In this document: one piece after another, positions 46,383 through 55,245 of the stretch
How the letters are laid out: every line of letters begins with the position of its first letter
How positions within the stretch are numbered: position 1 is the stretch's first letter
Source of the DNA: Acaryochloris sp. CRU_2_0
Lineage (GTDB): Bacteria; Cyanobacteriota; Cyanobacteriia; Thermosynechococcales; Thermosynechococcaceae
NCBI GenBank assembly: GCA_012034865.1
Contig: JAAUOM010000015.1
Location: forward strand, 1-55,364
Reading direction: 5' to 3'
Length of the DNA: 55,364 nucleotides
Notes under the pieces: model-generated
Told to the model about the DNA's origin: nothing
The model's database searches: none
What the model saw: only the letters and a program-made list of their open reading frames with translations
Translations under genes and position numbers: made by a program

Positions 46383-48672
46383 ACGGTGTAATTTTCTGTT
46401 TAGCCTGGATCTTAGGCTTACTGACTACGGCTCACCCTTGGGGCTGGGGATTGTTGTTGATCCTGAGCTTAGGGTTAATGGGGATGCGGTGGCTCAGTCT
46501 ACGGCGACGCTGGCCTAGTCTAGATGGGTGGCAACAGGGGCCAACCCTCCTGAGTTGGGGCATTGCTACAGCAATTGCTCTAGTTGCTAGTGTTTATCTC
46601 AACTTGCGCCTTCCCTATCCAGGGTCGCAGGATATTGGTCGGGTTGCAGCTCAACTAGAGCCATCTCGTACCCAAGTAACAGTAACAGGCATCGTCCAAA
46701 CCTTGCCGCGTCTGACCCGCAGTCACAATCTCCAGTTACAAGTACAAACCCTAGCCCTGCGACCCAGTCCTTTGCAAGGATCTATCCGGGGATTGCTCTA
46801 CGCCACTCTACCTCCCAAACAGGGGGCAAACCTACATCCCGGCCAACGGGTTGACCTCTCCGGCTATCTGTACCGACCCCCGCGCTCAACGGTGCCCCAT
46901 GGCTTTGACTTTGCAGCATATTTGACTCGATCGGGGATTTTTGCGGGTTTGCGCGGGCAGGAAGTCAAAATCCGGACATCAGGTGGGAGATGGGGCTGGT
47001 GGGCACTGCGCCAACGCATTGTGCGATCGCAAGCTCAATATCTGGGCAAGACCCCAGGCGCTTTAGTCAGTGCTATGGTTCTCGGCCATCGCGTCGTCGA
47101 TCTCCCGTTTGAGCTGAAAGATCGCTTTGTCCAAGTGGGCTTAGCCCATGCCTTGGCCGCTTCAGGGTTTCAGGTTTCGATCATTCTCGCAGTTCTTCTG
47201 AAGGTAACGGAGCCAGGGCCACCGCGTTACTCCTTGCTGGTGGGTCTGTCAGGATTGCTCCTGTTTGGGCTGTTAAGTGGGTTTGAGCCATCGGTATCCA
47301 GGGCTGTGTTGATGGGGATTGCAGGGTTGGGATCCGTTGCCAGCCAGCGCCAACTTAAACCCGTGGGCTTATTGCTGTTAGTGGCCGTCGTCTTACTGAT
47401 CATCCAGCCTTTGTGGATTTGGGATTTGGGATTTCAGCTCAGCTTTTTAGCCACCTTGGGGCTGTTGGTGACGGTGCCTGCCTTAACCCAACGATTGGAT
47501 TGGCTACCGCCTGCGATCGCCTCCCTACTGGCTGTTCCCATCGCTGCGATGCTGTGGACTTTACCCTTACAGCTTTACCAATTTGGCGTCGCCCCTCTGT
47601 ATTGCTTATTGGCCAATCTTTGTACCACGCCATTCTTGATCATCCTGACGATTGGTGGGTTTGGCAGTGGTGTGGTTGCTCTGATCTGGCCTTGGGCTGG
47701 GAGCGTACTGGCATGGCTATTGTCGGTGCCGACTCAAGGTTTGATCGGACTGGTAACTGCTCTGAGTCAGCTACCAGGTAATTCCTTAACTGTCGGAACC
47801 ATTTCCCTGTGGCAACTGGTGATTCTCTACGGCCTTTTGGTATCGGCTTGGCTACTGCCGTTCTGGCGACAGCGCTTACCCCTACTGATGACGCTGACTT
47901 TGGGGGTGGTTATCCTACCGATTTGGCAGATTCAAACGGATCGGTTCCAACTCACTATTTTTGATCGGGCGAGTCCGCCGATGATGGTTCTGCAACAACC
48001 GGGAGCAAATTTGGTCTTGAATAGTGCGATCGCAATACCGCTACCCAAACCTTGGTCCCTTTTTTGCAACGTCAGGGCATTGATCACATTGATCTGGCGT
48101 TGGCGACGGATATTCGCCCCCGCTGGCAAGAGGGCTGGCCAGCCCTGCTGCAGCGGATCTCTATTCGCACTCTAGTTCCCATTTCCATCTCAGAGACCCC
48201 ATCGTTTACCCAGCTTATTCGACAATCGCAGGTTCAACCGGATCAACTTCGCGCCTTACAAGTCGGTGAACGCCTCAGCCAAAAACAGATCAGTGTGACG
48301 GTTCTTCGGCATCAACCCACGCTGCTGCAACTAAACGTCGATCAACAAACCTGGTTAGTAGTCACCGGTCCAACCCAGGGTCTCGCCACTTGGTTGCAAG
48401 GGACTCCAATCCCTCAGCCACAGGTGGTCTGGTGGGCTACTCAAATTGAGCCTGAGGTCATTCGCCAGTTAAATCCCCAGGTGTTAGTGCTGACCTCTAG
48501 AACCGTCGATCCCCAAAGTTTGGCTCAGTTGCAACGGCAGATTCCCCAGGTTTATTGGACACCTAGAGATGGGGCGATTCAATGGCGGCGCGATGGCCGA
48601 AGGCCGGTCGGAGACCATCGCGGTTTTGAGCGAACTCTATCCACTAATGAAAATCCGGCGTCTCCCCTGTAG
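46370..48672 (+). pseudogene. comEC: comEC DNA-uptake channel gene broken by a one-base frameshift
   Basis: Encodes the ComEC/Rec2 inner-membrane DNA-uptake channel in two frames. The first (46370 to about 48025) has the N-terminal domain and the polytopic competence domain (GHRVVDLPFELKDRF, HALAASGFQVSIIL, WDLGFQLSFLATLGLL). The last part, a beta-lactamase-like domain, continues in another frame to 48672. At 48023-48030 only two bases (GC) lie between the codons for S and D; a third base would give NSGDRNT followed by TLVPFLQRQGIDHI. The break falls exactly on a HIP1 site, so GGCGATCGC probably lost one G. As written, the first frame ends at 48175 with junk. It is a recent mutation, a sequencing error, or (less likely) programmed shifting. 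Confidence 0.85.
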
Positions 48673-48706
48673 AATAGGCGATAGAGAAAACCAACAAACC
48701 CAACCT

Positions 48707-48791
48707 GGAGAGGTGGCAGAGTGGTTGAATGCGGCAGACTCGAAATCTGTTTTGGGTCACACCAACGGGGGTTCGAATCCCCCCCTCTCCG
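48707..48791 (+). tRNA. trnS: tRNA-Ser(CGA)
   Basis: Complete class II cloverleaf: acceptor GGAGAGG/CCTCTCC with discriminator G, D arm with GTGGTTGAA, anticodon loop CTCGAAA (CGA), a long variable arm, and T arm GGGGG-TTCGAAT-CCCCC. CCA is not encoded. Mobile-element remnants begin 10 bases downstream. Confidence 0.95.
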
Positions 48792-48800
48792 TTTCCAGAA

Positions 48801-49110
48801 CTAGTTTCCAGACTTCCTTAGCTTATGCCTCATTGTAAGGTATTGGCTTACTCCCTTCCCTCCAAAAGAGCATGGAACAAGTGAGAAGATGTAATTGAGC
48901 GTTTTGTGCCCTTGTTCTGCCGATAGAAACTGGTGCGAGTCGAGAAACTGATTGAGTTGTTGTTTAATCTGCTCCAGGGTTGTCCCCACTGGCAGATGAT
49001 GCAGAAATCGTAAGCGCAGTAAGTGAATCACATATTCGACCATGTTCAGCTTGGGTGAATAGGATGGCAGATACAAACACTCAACTTGAATCGATTGTGC
49101 GGGGTCCGTC
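48801..49110 (-). mobile_element. IS630-type transposase remnant (C-terminal DDE part)
   Basis: The minus-strand frame carries CLYLPSYSPKLNMVE, the final block of the DDE_3/IS630 transposase (YLPPYSPELNPIE-like), and then a helical tail. The N-terminal two thirds are absent, and upstream of about 49110 the frame reads through reverse-strand IS5 sequence. No inverted terminal repeats were found. Inactive. Confidence 0.75.
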
Positions 49111-49363
49111 GAGACATCTTTCAATTGATGGTATCGCTCCTCAAACCCCATCTAGACCAAAGGGGGAAACGGGGCGGTCAATCTAAGCTCAGTGTCGAAG
49201 CCCACCTGCTGATCACGTTGGAATATTGGCGTGAATATCGCACTCAATTTCACATCGCTCAATCGTGGGGTATCCATGAAGCAACGGTCTGTCGAATTGT
49301 CCGTAAAGTAAAACCCTGAAGGCAAAGCTATCGCTTCAAGGAAAAGCTTTAAGCATGATCTGC
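49105..49363 (+). mobile_element. IS5-type transposase remnant (orfA, frameshifted)
   Basis: GVRRDIFQLMVSLLKPHLDQ (from near 49098), KRGGQSKLSVEAHLLITLEY, then HIAQSWGIHEATVCRIVRKV match the HTH start of IS5-family transposases. The frame stops at 49319, yet one base over it continues as KTLKAKLSLQGKAL, the expected next segment. The second half (DDE) is missing. The junction with the oppositely oriented IS630 piece is near 49105. Confidence 0.75.
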
Positions 49364-49762
49364 AATCAGCGAAAATGGTTCAGCTCAATCAAACTTTAGC
49401 TGCGATGCGTAGACACCATAAAGCAACACTAAAAATTTGCAAAATTCTCGGTGTGTCCTCTGAACGGACTTTTGAGTTGTGGTAGATACCCCACTTACAC
49501 TTAGTGTGCGACGGCTTGTATGGGTATATGACGTGTCCTAGTCAGGAATGCAACGGCGATCTCGTTGCATTTCAATCATCCCTAGTCCATGAAGGTAGAG
49601 CGGGAACTGTTAGCAATCAGTTCAACGATATGATGGTTCGGCTTGAATTAATGTGTACACAACGCAATCAATAGGGTTCGGTGGTTTCGTTTGGTTTTGA
49701 GCCATCGAACGATTGGGTATGATTGAGATAAGTGACCCCAAATAACCCTAAGGTAAGTTCAA
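49364..49762. other. Degraded accessory DNA between IS remnants and hicBA
   Basis: Only a 36-codon frame at 49375-49485 (ending SSERTFELW) and a strong hairpin are seen. AATGCAACG (49547-49555) and CGTTGCATT (49563-49571) pair perfectly around a 7-base loop, with two more pairs possible outside. I assign no function. Confidence 0.5.
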
Positions 49763-49981
49763 GTGGTGCATAACTACACAGCCATCATCCATCAAGAGGG
49801 AAACCTTTACGTATCTGAGTGCTTAGAACTAGAAATTGCCAGCCAGGGGGATAGTGCCTCAAAAGCCCTAGAAAACCTTACAGAAGCAGTTCAACTGTTT
49901 CTAGAGGTTGCCAGCGACCAAGAGATTCAACGACGCTTAGAGAGTAAAACAGTGACCCCATTGGAGGTCTCTATTGGGTAG
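49763..49981 (+). CDS. hicB: HicB-type antitoxin
   Basis: 72-residue HicB-like protein (VHNYTAIIHQEGNLYVSEC, ALENLTEAVQLFLE), with the partial RNase-H-like fold and no DNA-binding tail. This is the short cyanobacterial form. The start is GTG 49763 (or 49766) with AAGG about nine bases before. It lies directly upstream of, and overlaps by 8 bases, the toxin gene, an order opposite to E. coli hicAB. Confidence 0.85.
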   Translation: MVHNYTAIIHQEGNLYVSECLELEIASQGDSASKALENLTEAVQLFLEVASDQEIQRRLESKTVTPLEVSIG

Positions 49982-50195
49982 GCTTCGGGTTCTTTCTGGT
50001 CAAGAAGTTTGCAAGATTCTAGAGTCACAGAACTTTATCAAGGTACGCCAGAAGGGAAGTCATATCATTATGCAAAAACAGTGTGATGGGGATACAGTGA
50101 CCGTACCAGTACCCAATCACAAAGAACTGGCCATTGGGACACTGCAATCTATCATCAAACAGTCAGAGCTAAATCGAGAACTTTTTGAAAAATAA
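49974..50195 (+). CDS. hicA: HicA-type mRNA interferase toxin
   Basis: 73-residue HicA/YcfA toxin with a dsRNA-binding-like fold. The active histidine is H30 in RQKGSHIIMQ, followed by TVPVPNHKELAIGTLQSIIKQ. Its frame starts at TTG 49974 within the end of the antitoxin gene, so translation is coupled. The pair stabilises DNA or arrests growth when the antitoxin decays, by family knowledge. Confidence 0.88.
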   Translation: MGRLRVLSGQEVCKILESQNFIKVRQKGSHIIMQKQCDGDTVTVPVPNHKELAIGTLQSIIKQSELNRELFEK

Positions 50196-50271
50196 CGACC
50201 AAATTGGGGTAAATTTGGGGTAAAAAATATTTCAACCTCTGGAACAACTGCTAATACTAAATCAAACTAAT

Positions 50272-50315
50272 ACCTCCTAAGCGCTAGGTCGGCGGTTCAA
50301 GTCCGCCCAGTCCCG
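50272..50315 (+). other. 3' half of a tRNA-Arg(CCU): likely attachment-site remnant
   Basis: CTCCTAA (anticodon loop, CCT) is followed by GCGCT, a variable AGGTC, the T arm GGCGG-TTCAAGT-CCGCC and an acceptor strand CAGTCCC with discriminator G. The matching 5' half (GGGACTG and the D arm) is not upstream. Half-tRNAs of this kind are left by integrating elements that use the tRNA 3' end as attB. It lies 76 bases after hicA. Confidence 0.75.
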
Positions 50316-50366
50316 TCAGAATTTTAAGATTATTAGCCTGCTGGGTTAAGTCCGAGAGGTTCTTAA

Positions 50367-51026
50367 GCCGTAGGTTCTTCGAGGATTCCGGATCAAGATC
50401 TCTCGACTGTCCAGAAGGGCAGAGCTAGACAAGCAGCCCTTGATGCTATTAATGCATAAGTCCAGCGGTTTTTATTACAGTCCATTGGCGATGAGCCAGC
50501 ACCCGCCAGCATTGAAGCCGCCATGTCCAGCTTTATCCAACAGTACCGCAGTGCGATCCGCGAGTTTCCCCAGCAAGGGGTCTGGGCCGATGAAAAGCAA
50601 GTTGATGTGATTAGCAATCGGGCCAACTTGCTCAGTCTCCAGTATTCCCACTATTGGTATACAGGGGGTGCTCACCCCAATTCCAGTCGCACCTACTGGA
50701 ACTTTAATCCGCAAACCGGGAAACCGATCCGGCTGTCGGATCTATTGGTGAAAGGGTATGCCCCCAAACTCAATACCATTGCTGAAAAGCACTTTCGTCA
50801 AGTCCGCAAACTAGCTGCTAATGAGAGTTTGAACCGAGCTGGATTTTGGTTTGAAAAGGATCAATTTCAGGTCAATACCAATTTTGTGATCTCACCCCAA
50901 GGATTAATCTTCTTTTTCAACCCCTATGAAATCGCTCCCTATGCCAGTGGCTCCACAGAAATCCAAATTCCCTACACCGAATTCCAAAACCTGATCAAAG
51001 ATAAAACCCTATTACCCCCACCCTAA
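50367..51026 (+). pseudogene. DUF3298 (RsiV/PdaC-like) gene fragment
   Basis: The frame 50460-51026 encodes a DUF3298 domain: SHYWYTGGAHPNSSRTYWN, KPIRLSDLL and FVISPQGLIFFFNPYEIAPYASG. ATG 50523 would give 167 residues. Upstream, the same frame remains open to 50367 but is cut by TAA at 50457-50459 between QAALDAINA and VQRFLLQSIGD, a natural joint, so a sense codon has probably mutated to stop. The export signal and usual N-terminal domain are missing. A functional short version from 50523 cannot be excluded. Confidence 0.6.
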
Positions 51027-51117
51027 AGTATTTACCCCTGAGGCTCTCCCCCATCTCCTTTACCCCCCATCCCCCCTTGGCGTTAGACTGTAGGGTGCAG
51101 TCTTGTCTGTGATTCCC

Positions 51118-53298
51118 ATGACAAATCGTCTGGCTCAATCCGCTAGTCTTTACCTGCGTAAACATGCTGAAAACCCCATCGACTGGTGGTCTTGGTGTGA
51201 TGAAGCCTTGGCTCTTGCTGCGGCAGATGACAAGCCCATTTTCTTGTCAGTCGGTTATTCTAGCTGTCACTGGTGCACCGTAATGGAAGGGGAAGCCTTC
51301 TCTAATCCAGAGATTGCCACCTTCATGAACGCCAACTACATTCCCATTAAAGTTGACCGAGAAGAGCGCCCCGACCTTGACAGCATCTATATGCAGGCGG
51401 TTCAGATCATGACAGGTCAGGGAGGCTGGCCTTTGAATATGTTTCTGACGCCGGGGAATTTGGTGCCCTTCTACGGGGGAACGTATTTTCCGATTGAGCC
51501 TCGGTATGGGCGTCCAGGGTTTCTCCAGGTTCTCGAAGCCATTCGCCAGTTTTACGATACCGAAAAACAAAAATTAAACGCCCAAACCGAAAAACTCAGC
51601 GGTTATTTGCAAAGTACAACGGTTCTCAATCCCGTGACTGATCTCGAACCAGCCTTGCTAGGTAAGGGCATCGTCAAAAATACCGCCGTCCTCAGTAATG
51701 ACGCACCCGGCCCCAGTTTTCCTATGATTCCCTACGCGGCGATCGCCCTCCAGGGATCCCGCTTGCAGACCCCTCAACAAGAGGCTGTCCAGCAAGCTTG
51801 CCAACAAAGAGGGTTGGATTTAGCCTTGGGTGGCATTTATGACCATGTGGCGGGCGGCTTTCATCGTTATACCGTAGACCCCACCTGGACCGTCCCCCAT
51901 TTCGAGAAAATGCTTTATGACAATGGCCAGATTGTTGAATATTTAGCCAATCTTTGGAGTGCGGGAATGCAAGAACCCGCCTTTGCACGGGCGATCGCAG
52001 GCACTGTAACCTGGTTAAAACGAGAAATGACGGCTCCAGCCGGCTATTTCTACGCCGCTCAAGATGCCGATAACTTTACTAGCCCAGCCGATCTGGAACC
52101 CGAAGAAGGTCGCTTTTATACCTGGACCGTTGCTGAACTGGCAGAACTACTCACCCCCACAGAACTCACCGCCATGGGTGAAACATTCACCCTCACGGAG
52201 GAGGGCAATTTTGAAGATGGTCTGATTGTCTTGCAACGACAGCAACCAGGAAAATTAACAGACCTAGTGGAAGGAGCCTTAAAAAAACTGTTTCAAGTTC
52301 GCTATGGTGACCTGCCAGATGCCGTTGCCACCTTCCCACCAGCGACAAATAATCAGGTGGCCAAAACCCATCCCTGGCCGGGTCGGATTCCTCCCGTCAC
52401 TGATACCAAAATGATTGTGGCGTGGAATAGTTTGATGATCTCTGGTCTGGCCAGAGCCGCAGCCATTTTCCGCAAGGAGGACTATCTCTGTCTCGCCAGT
52501 GCTGCGGCGACCTTTATCCTGGAACAACAATGGTCGGATGGCCGCTTACATCGGGTCAATTATGAGGATGCGATGGTCGTTTCGCAGAGCGACATGAAAG
52601 GCAAAGCCGCTCCTATGGAGCTAGACCGCCCTAAGTCCTACGGACAGCGAGCAACGGGCATCGCAGGGCTTGCCCAATCTGAGGACTATGCCCTGTTCAT
52701 TAAAGCCTTACTGGATTTACACCAAGTTTGCCAAAGTTTTGCTGCCCATCAGGATGCCGATCGCTGGTTAGCCGCAGCCCTGCAATTGCAAACAGAGTTT
52801 GATCAGTATTTGTGGGTCGTCGAGGGGGGCGGCTATTTCAACACGGGCACAGATGCGGCGGCGGATTTGCTGATTCGCGAACGCAGTTGGTTGGATAATG
52901 CCACACCTGCGGCCAATGGGGTTGCGATCGCCAACTTAATCCGTTTAGGTCTACTCAGGGACAACACCGCCTATCTCGATCAGGCAGAACAAGCCCTGCA
53001 AACCTTTGGTCAGGTTATGGACACCTCTCCTCAAGCTTGTCCCAGCTTGTTTACGGCTTTAGATTGGTACTTCCACCCCACCACTATTCACACCTCCACA
53101 GACCGTTTAGCGACTCTGGCCTCAACCTATTTGCCCACCGCCGTTTGCAGGTTATCCACGGAATTGCCGAATGCTGCGATCGCTATAGTGTGTCAAGGAC
53201 GCACTTGCCTAGAACCTGCCTGCACCCCAGACGTTCTAGAACAACAAATTAGTGAAAGTCTTAGTCGCTATCACCCTCTAGACTTGCGTCTAGAGTAG
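51118..53298 (+). CDS. Thioredoxin-domain protein of the YyaL/SPATA20 (DUF255) family
   Basis: 726-residue protein from ATG 51118 (MTNRLAQSASLYLRKHAENP); the GTG at 51103 adds five residues. The thioredoxin-like domain has C50-HW-C53 (YSSCHWCTVMEGE) and GGWPLNMFLTP. An alpha/alpha toroid of the glycosidase kind follows (GGIYDHVAGGFHRYTVD, HFEKMLYDNGQ, FYAAQDADN). The family is widespread but has no firm function. Its final 38 bases overlap the next gene on the minus strand. Confidence 0.9.
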   Translation: MTNRLAQSASLYLRKHAENPIDWWSWCDEALALAAADDKPIFLSVGYSSCHWCTVMEGEAFSNPEIATFMNANYIPIKVDREERPDLDSIYMQAVQIMTGQGGWPLNMFLTPGNLVPFYGGTYFPIEPRYGRPGFLQVLEAIRQFYDTEKQKLNAQTEKLSGYLQSTTVLNPVTDLEPALLGKGIVKNTAVLSNDAPGPSFPMIPYAAIALQGSRLQTPQQEAVQQACQQRGLDLALGGIYDHVAGGFHRYTVDPTWTVPHFEKMLYDNGQIVEYLANLWSAGMQEPAFARAIAGTVTWLKREMTAPAGYFYAAQDADNFTSPADLEPEEGRFYTWTVAELAELLTPTELTAMGETFTLTEEGNFEDGLIVLQRQQPGKLTDLVEGALKKLFQVRYGDLPDAVATFPPATNNQVAKTHPWPGRIPPVTDTKMIVAWNSLMISGLARAAAIFRKEDYLCLASAAATFILEQQWSDGRLHRVNYEDAMVVSQSDMKGKAAPMELDRPKSYGQRATGIAGLAQSEDYALFIKALLDLHQVCQSFAAHQDADRWLAAALQLQTEFDQYLWVVEGGGYFNTGTDAAADLLIRERSWLDNATPAANGVAIANLIRLGLLRDNTAYLDQAEQALQTFGQVMDTSPQACPSLFTALDWYFHPTTIHTSTDRLATLASTYLPTAVCRLSTELPNAAIAIVCQGRTCLEPACTPDVLEQQISESLSRYHPLDLRLE

Positions 53299-53722
53299 TG
53301 GCACCTACAGAGGTTTCTCTTTCGTCTTTGGCAGCGTCTGTACTCACACTTTGGACAATGTAGGGCAAGAAAGCGCCTTTTAAACCCCGCTTAATCCGCT
53401 CTGAAGTTTCTGGAAAAATGATAAATAGGGGATACATTTTCTCTGCCCCCTCATTAAAAATATGTTGGAAATGGAGAGGCATTTCCCAGGTGTATCCCCG
53501 ACTGAGCAAAACTTGCGTTTGACGCCAGCGGTTGACCAAGTTAGAGAAATCTTCTTGAGGGCGGTGAATAAACACAAAGATCTCTACACCCGTTTTAATC
53601 TTCCACTCTGGATCACACATCAACAAGGACAAATCACAAGGTAGCGTGATCAACTCATAGGGACTATCCGATGACTTTAGTTCTGATTGAGCCAGTCTTT
53701 GGCGAACCTGAACAACAGGCAA
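53261..53722 (-). CDS. Hypothetical protein
   Basis: A 153-residue frame starting at TTG 53722. Landmarks are LSLLMCDPEWKIKTGVEIF, HRPQEDFSNLVNRWR and YTWEMPLHFQHIF. It is soluble, and the tail from about residue 130 is acidic and low in complexity. I do not recognise the family. It overlaps the small membrane protein upstream by 46 bases and the DUF255 gene on the other strand by 38 bases. The start could be further in. Confidence 0.55.
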   Translation of the reverse strand: MPVVQVRQRLAQSELKSSDSPYELITLPCDLSLLMCDPEWKIKTGVEIFVFIHRPQEDFSNLVNRWRQTQVLLSRGYTWEMPLHFQHIFNEGAEKMYPLFIIFPETSERIKRGLKGAFLPYIVQSVSTDAAKDERETSVGATTLDASLEGDSD

Positions 53723-53868
53723 AGGGATAGTAATAATACTATTGAGAGACCGCCGAATACTGGGTATTTTTCGAAATAGGGACGATGCTGTCTCAGGAGT
53801 TCTACAGCATGGTGGTGGTTACTATACGTTGCCAGTAACTCTTCATAATGGGATTGATAAACTGGCAT
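53677..53868 (-). CDS. Small single-helix membrane protein
   Basis: A 63-residue product from ATG 53868 (MPVYQSHYEELLATYSNHHH) with one transmembrane helix (about 38-55) and a short basic end. A GTG at 53886 would add six residues. It overlaps the next gene by 46 bases, suggesting coupled translation. Function unknown. Confidence 0.5.
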   Translation of the reverse strand: MPVYQSHYEELLATYSNHHHAVELLRQHRPYFEKYPVFGGLSIVLLLSLCLLFRFAKDWLNQN

Positions 53869-53986
53869 GCTTCCAATTGGGATCACTGCTATATCTAGTA
53901 GTACCCTATTGCACCCAGATATTTACGGGGTTGCCTGACATTGGCGTATGAAATCACAAAATGTACCAAAATTTGGCCATTAGAGA

Positions 53987-54871
53987 TTACGCATTGTGCA
54001 GCCTCCGGGGTGTGAAATGATGCTGGAGGAGCTGGGCAAAAGCGAGAAACATAAAAGGTGGAATGGTTAGGGAGTATCGGCGAATTAATCGTTTAGGTTC
54101 TTGCAGTAAACGGTAGAGCCACTCCAACCCAGCTTGTCGCACCCATCGTGGAGCCCACTTTTGCAAACCTGCATAGACCGGGAAAGCTCCCCCTAGACCA
54201 ATCATCACAGCCTGGAGGCGACCTTGATGCTCAGCCATCCACAGTTCTTGTTTTGGACATCCTAGAGACAAAAAGACCAAACCCGCTTCGCTTTCATGAA
54301 TTTCTTCGAGCAACTCATCATCCTCACGCTGGGTCAGAGGACGAAAGGGCAGGGGTTTCATCCCGACGATATCTAGGTTGGGGTATTCCTTCTCTAGGCG
54401 AATTCGCATCCGATCCAGAATGAGTTGTTGAGAGCCCAAGAAAAAGACTTTGACTCTTTCTGCCGAGGCTTGTTGACAGAGGGATTGCAAAATCTCCATC
54501 CCTGCAATCCGATCCTGACCCTTGTGACCCAATAGCTTCAGCATCCAAACCAAAGGCATACCATCCGGGGTCACCATGTCAGCGTTGAGAAGGACATGGG
54601 CAAAATGCCGATGCCAACGGGCTTCCATTAGCATATGGACATTGGCCACACAAACCGCTTTGCTGCTGTGTTGGTGCGCCCATTGCAAGATAGTGCCCAT
54701 GGCTTGATCAAACTTGAGGGCTGTAACAGCAGTATTCAGCACTTGCTGTGTGGGTAAAGATTGTTTTGGGTTCACCATAGTTCTGGAAGAAGATAAACCC
54801 CCAAGTTGGGGTATAGCCATTCTGTCTGTGTCCAAGGGAAGCGTCAAAACTTTAGGCAGTGTTGTTTTCAT
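53987..54871 (-). CDS. WecG/TagA/CpsF-family glycosyltransferase (GT26)
   Basis: 294 residues from ATG 54871 (MKTTLPKVLT). A GTG at 54880 would add three. The GT26 motifs are VANVHMLMEA, ADMVTPDGMPLVW (TPDG at 101-104), VFFLGSQ and LGCPKQELWM. Such enzymes add ManNAc or a uronic acid residue to lipid-linked intermediates of surface polysaccharides; the sugar cannot be told. A hydrophobic C-terminal stretch suggests membrane association. No other polysaccharide gene is adjacent here. Confidence 0.88.
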   Translation of the reverse strand: MKTTLPKVLTLPLDTDRMAIPQLGGLSSSRTMVNPKQSLPTQQVLNTAVTALKFDQAMGTILQWAHQHSSKAVCVANVHMLMEARWHRHFAHVLLNADMVTPDGMPLVWMLKLLGHKGQDRIAGMEILQSLCQQASAERVKVFFLGSQQLILDRMRIRLEKEYPNLDIVGMKPLPFRPLTQREDDELLEEIHESEAGLVFLSLGCPKQELWMAEHQGRLQAVMIGLGGAFPVYAGLQKWAPRWVRQAGLEWLYRLLQEPKRLIRRYSLTIPPFMFLAFAQLLQHHFTPRRLHNA

Positions 54872-55245
54872 GGCAATCACACAGAAATATTAAAAGCTTA
54901 TTGATGAATGGATCTAAAATGAGTAGCAAACTAGAACTCTTGCAAGGAACCTGTCATTTCAAACTCAATCAAGAGCGAAGGTAGAAACGAAATCTAAGGT
55001 TTCGTTATCACCATCCATCCTCTTCCATACTGCAGATGAGTCTATTCTATGCTTCTAACGCTCAGTTGCTGTGATCCAGCGCACATAACATAGATCTATG
55101 ATCAGCTTGAAACCAGTATGAGCTGCTGTAAAAGCTTTGTGTTTGTATTTTAAAATACACTCTTAAGCTATTTCAACGTTTAAGAGCGAATCTTTTCTCT
55201 CGATCGAGAGTGAGGGTTGAAGTCACAAAAATAGTCTTAAGCTGA
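54872..55245. other. Intergenic region with two perfect palindromes
   Basis: No gene is seen in these 374 bases. TGTATTTTAAAATACA (55144-55159) and CTCTCGATCGAGAG (55197-55210) are perfect palindromes of 16 and 14 bp. They lie downstream of the mutarotase gene and upstream of the glycosyltransferase gene, so they could be promoter operators or transcription-end hairpins. Confidence 0.6.

Noticed and set aside
50204..50225. Two tandem TTGGGGTAAA units after hicA
   Set aside because: Only two short copies in A/T/G-rich sequence; too little to call a repeat family.
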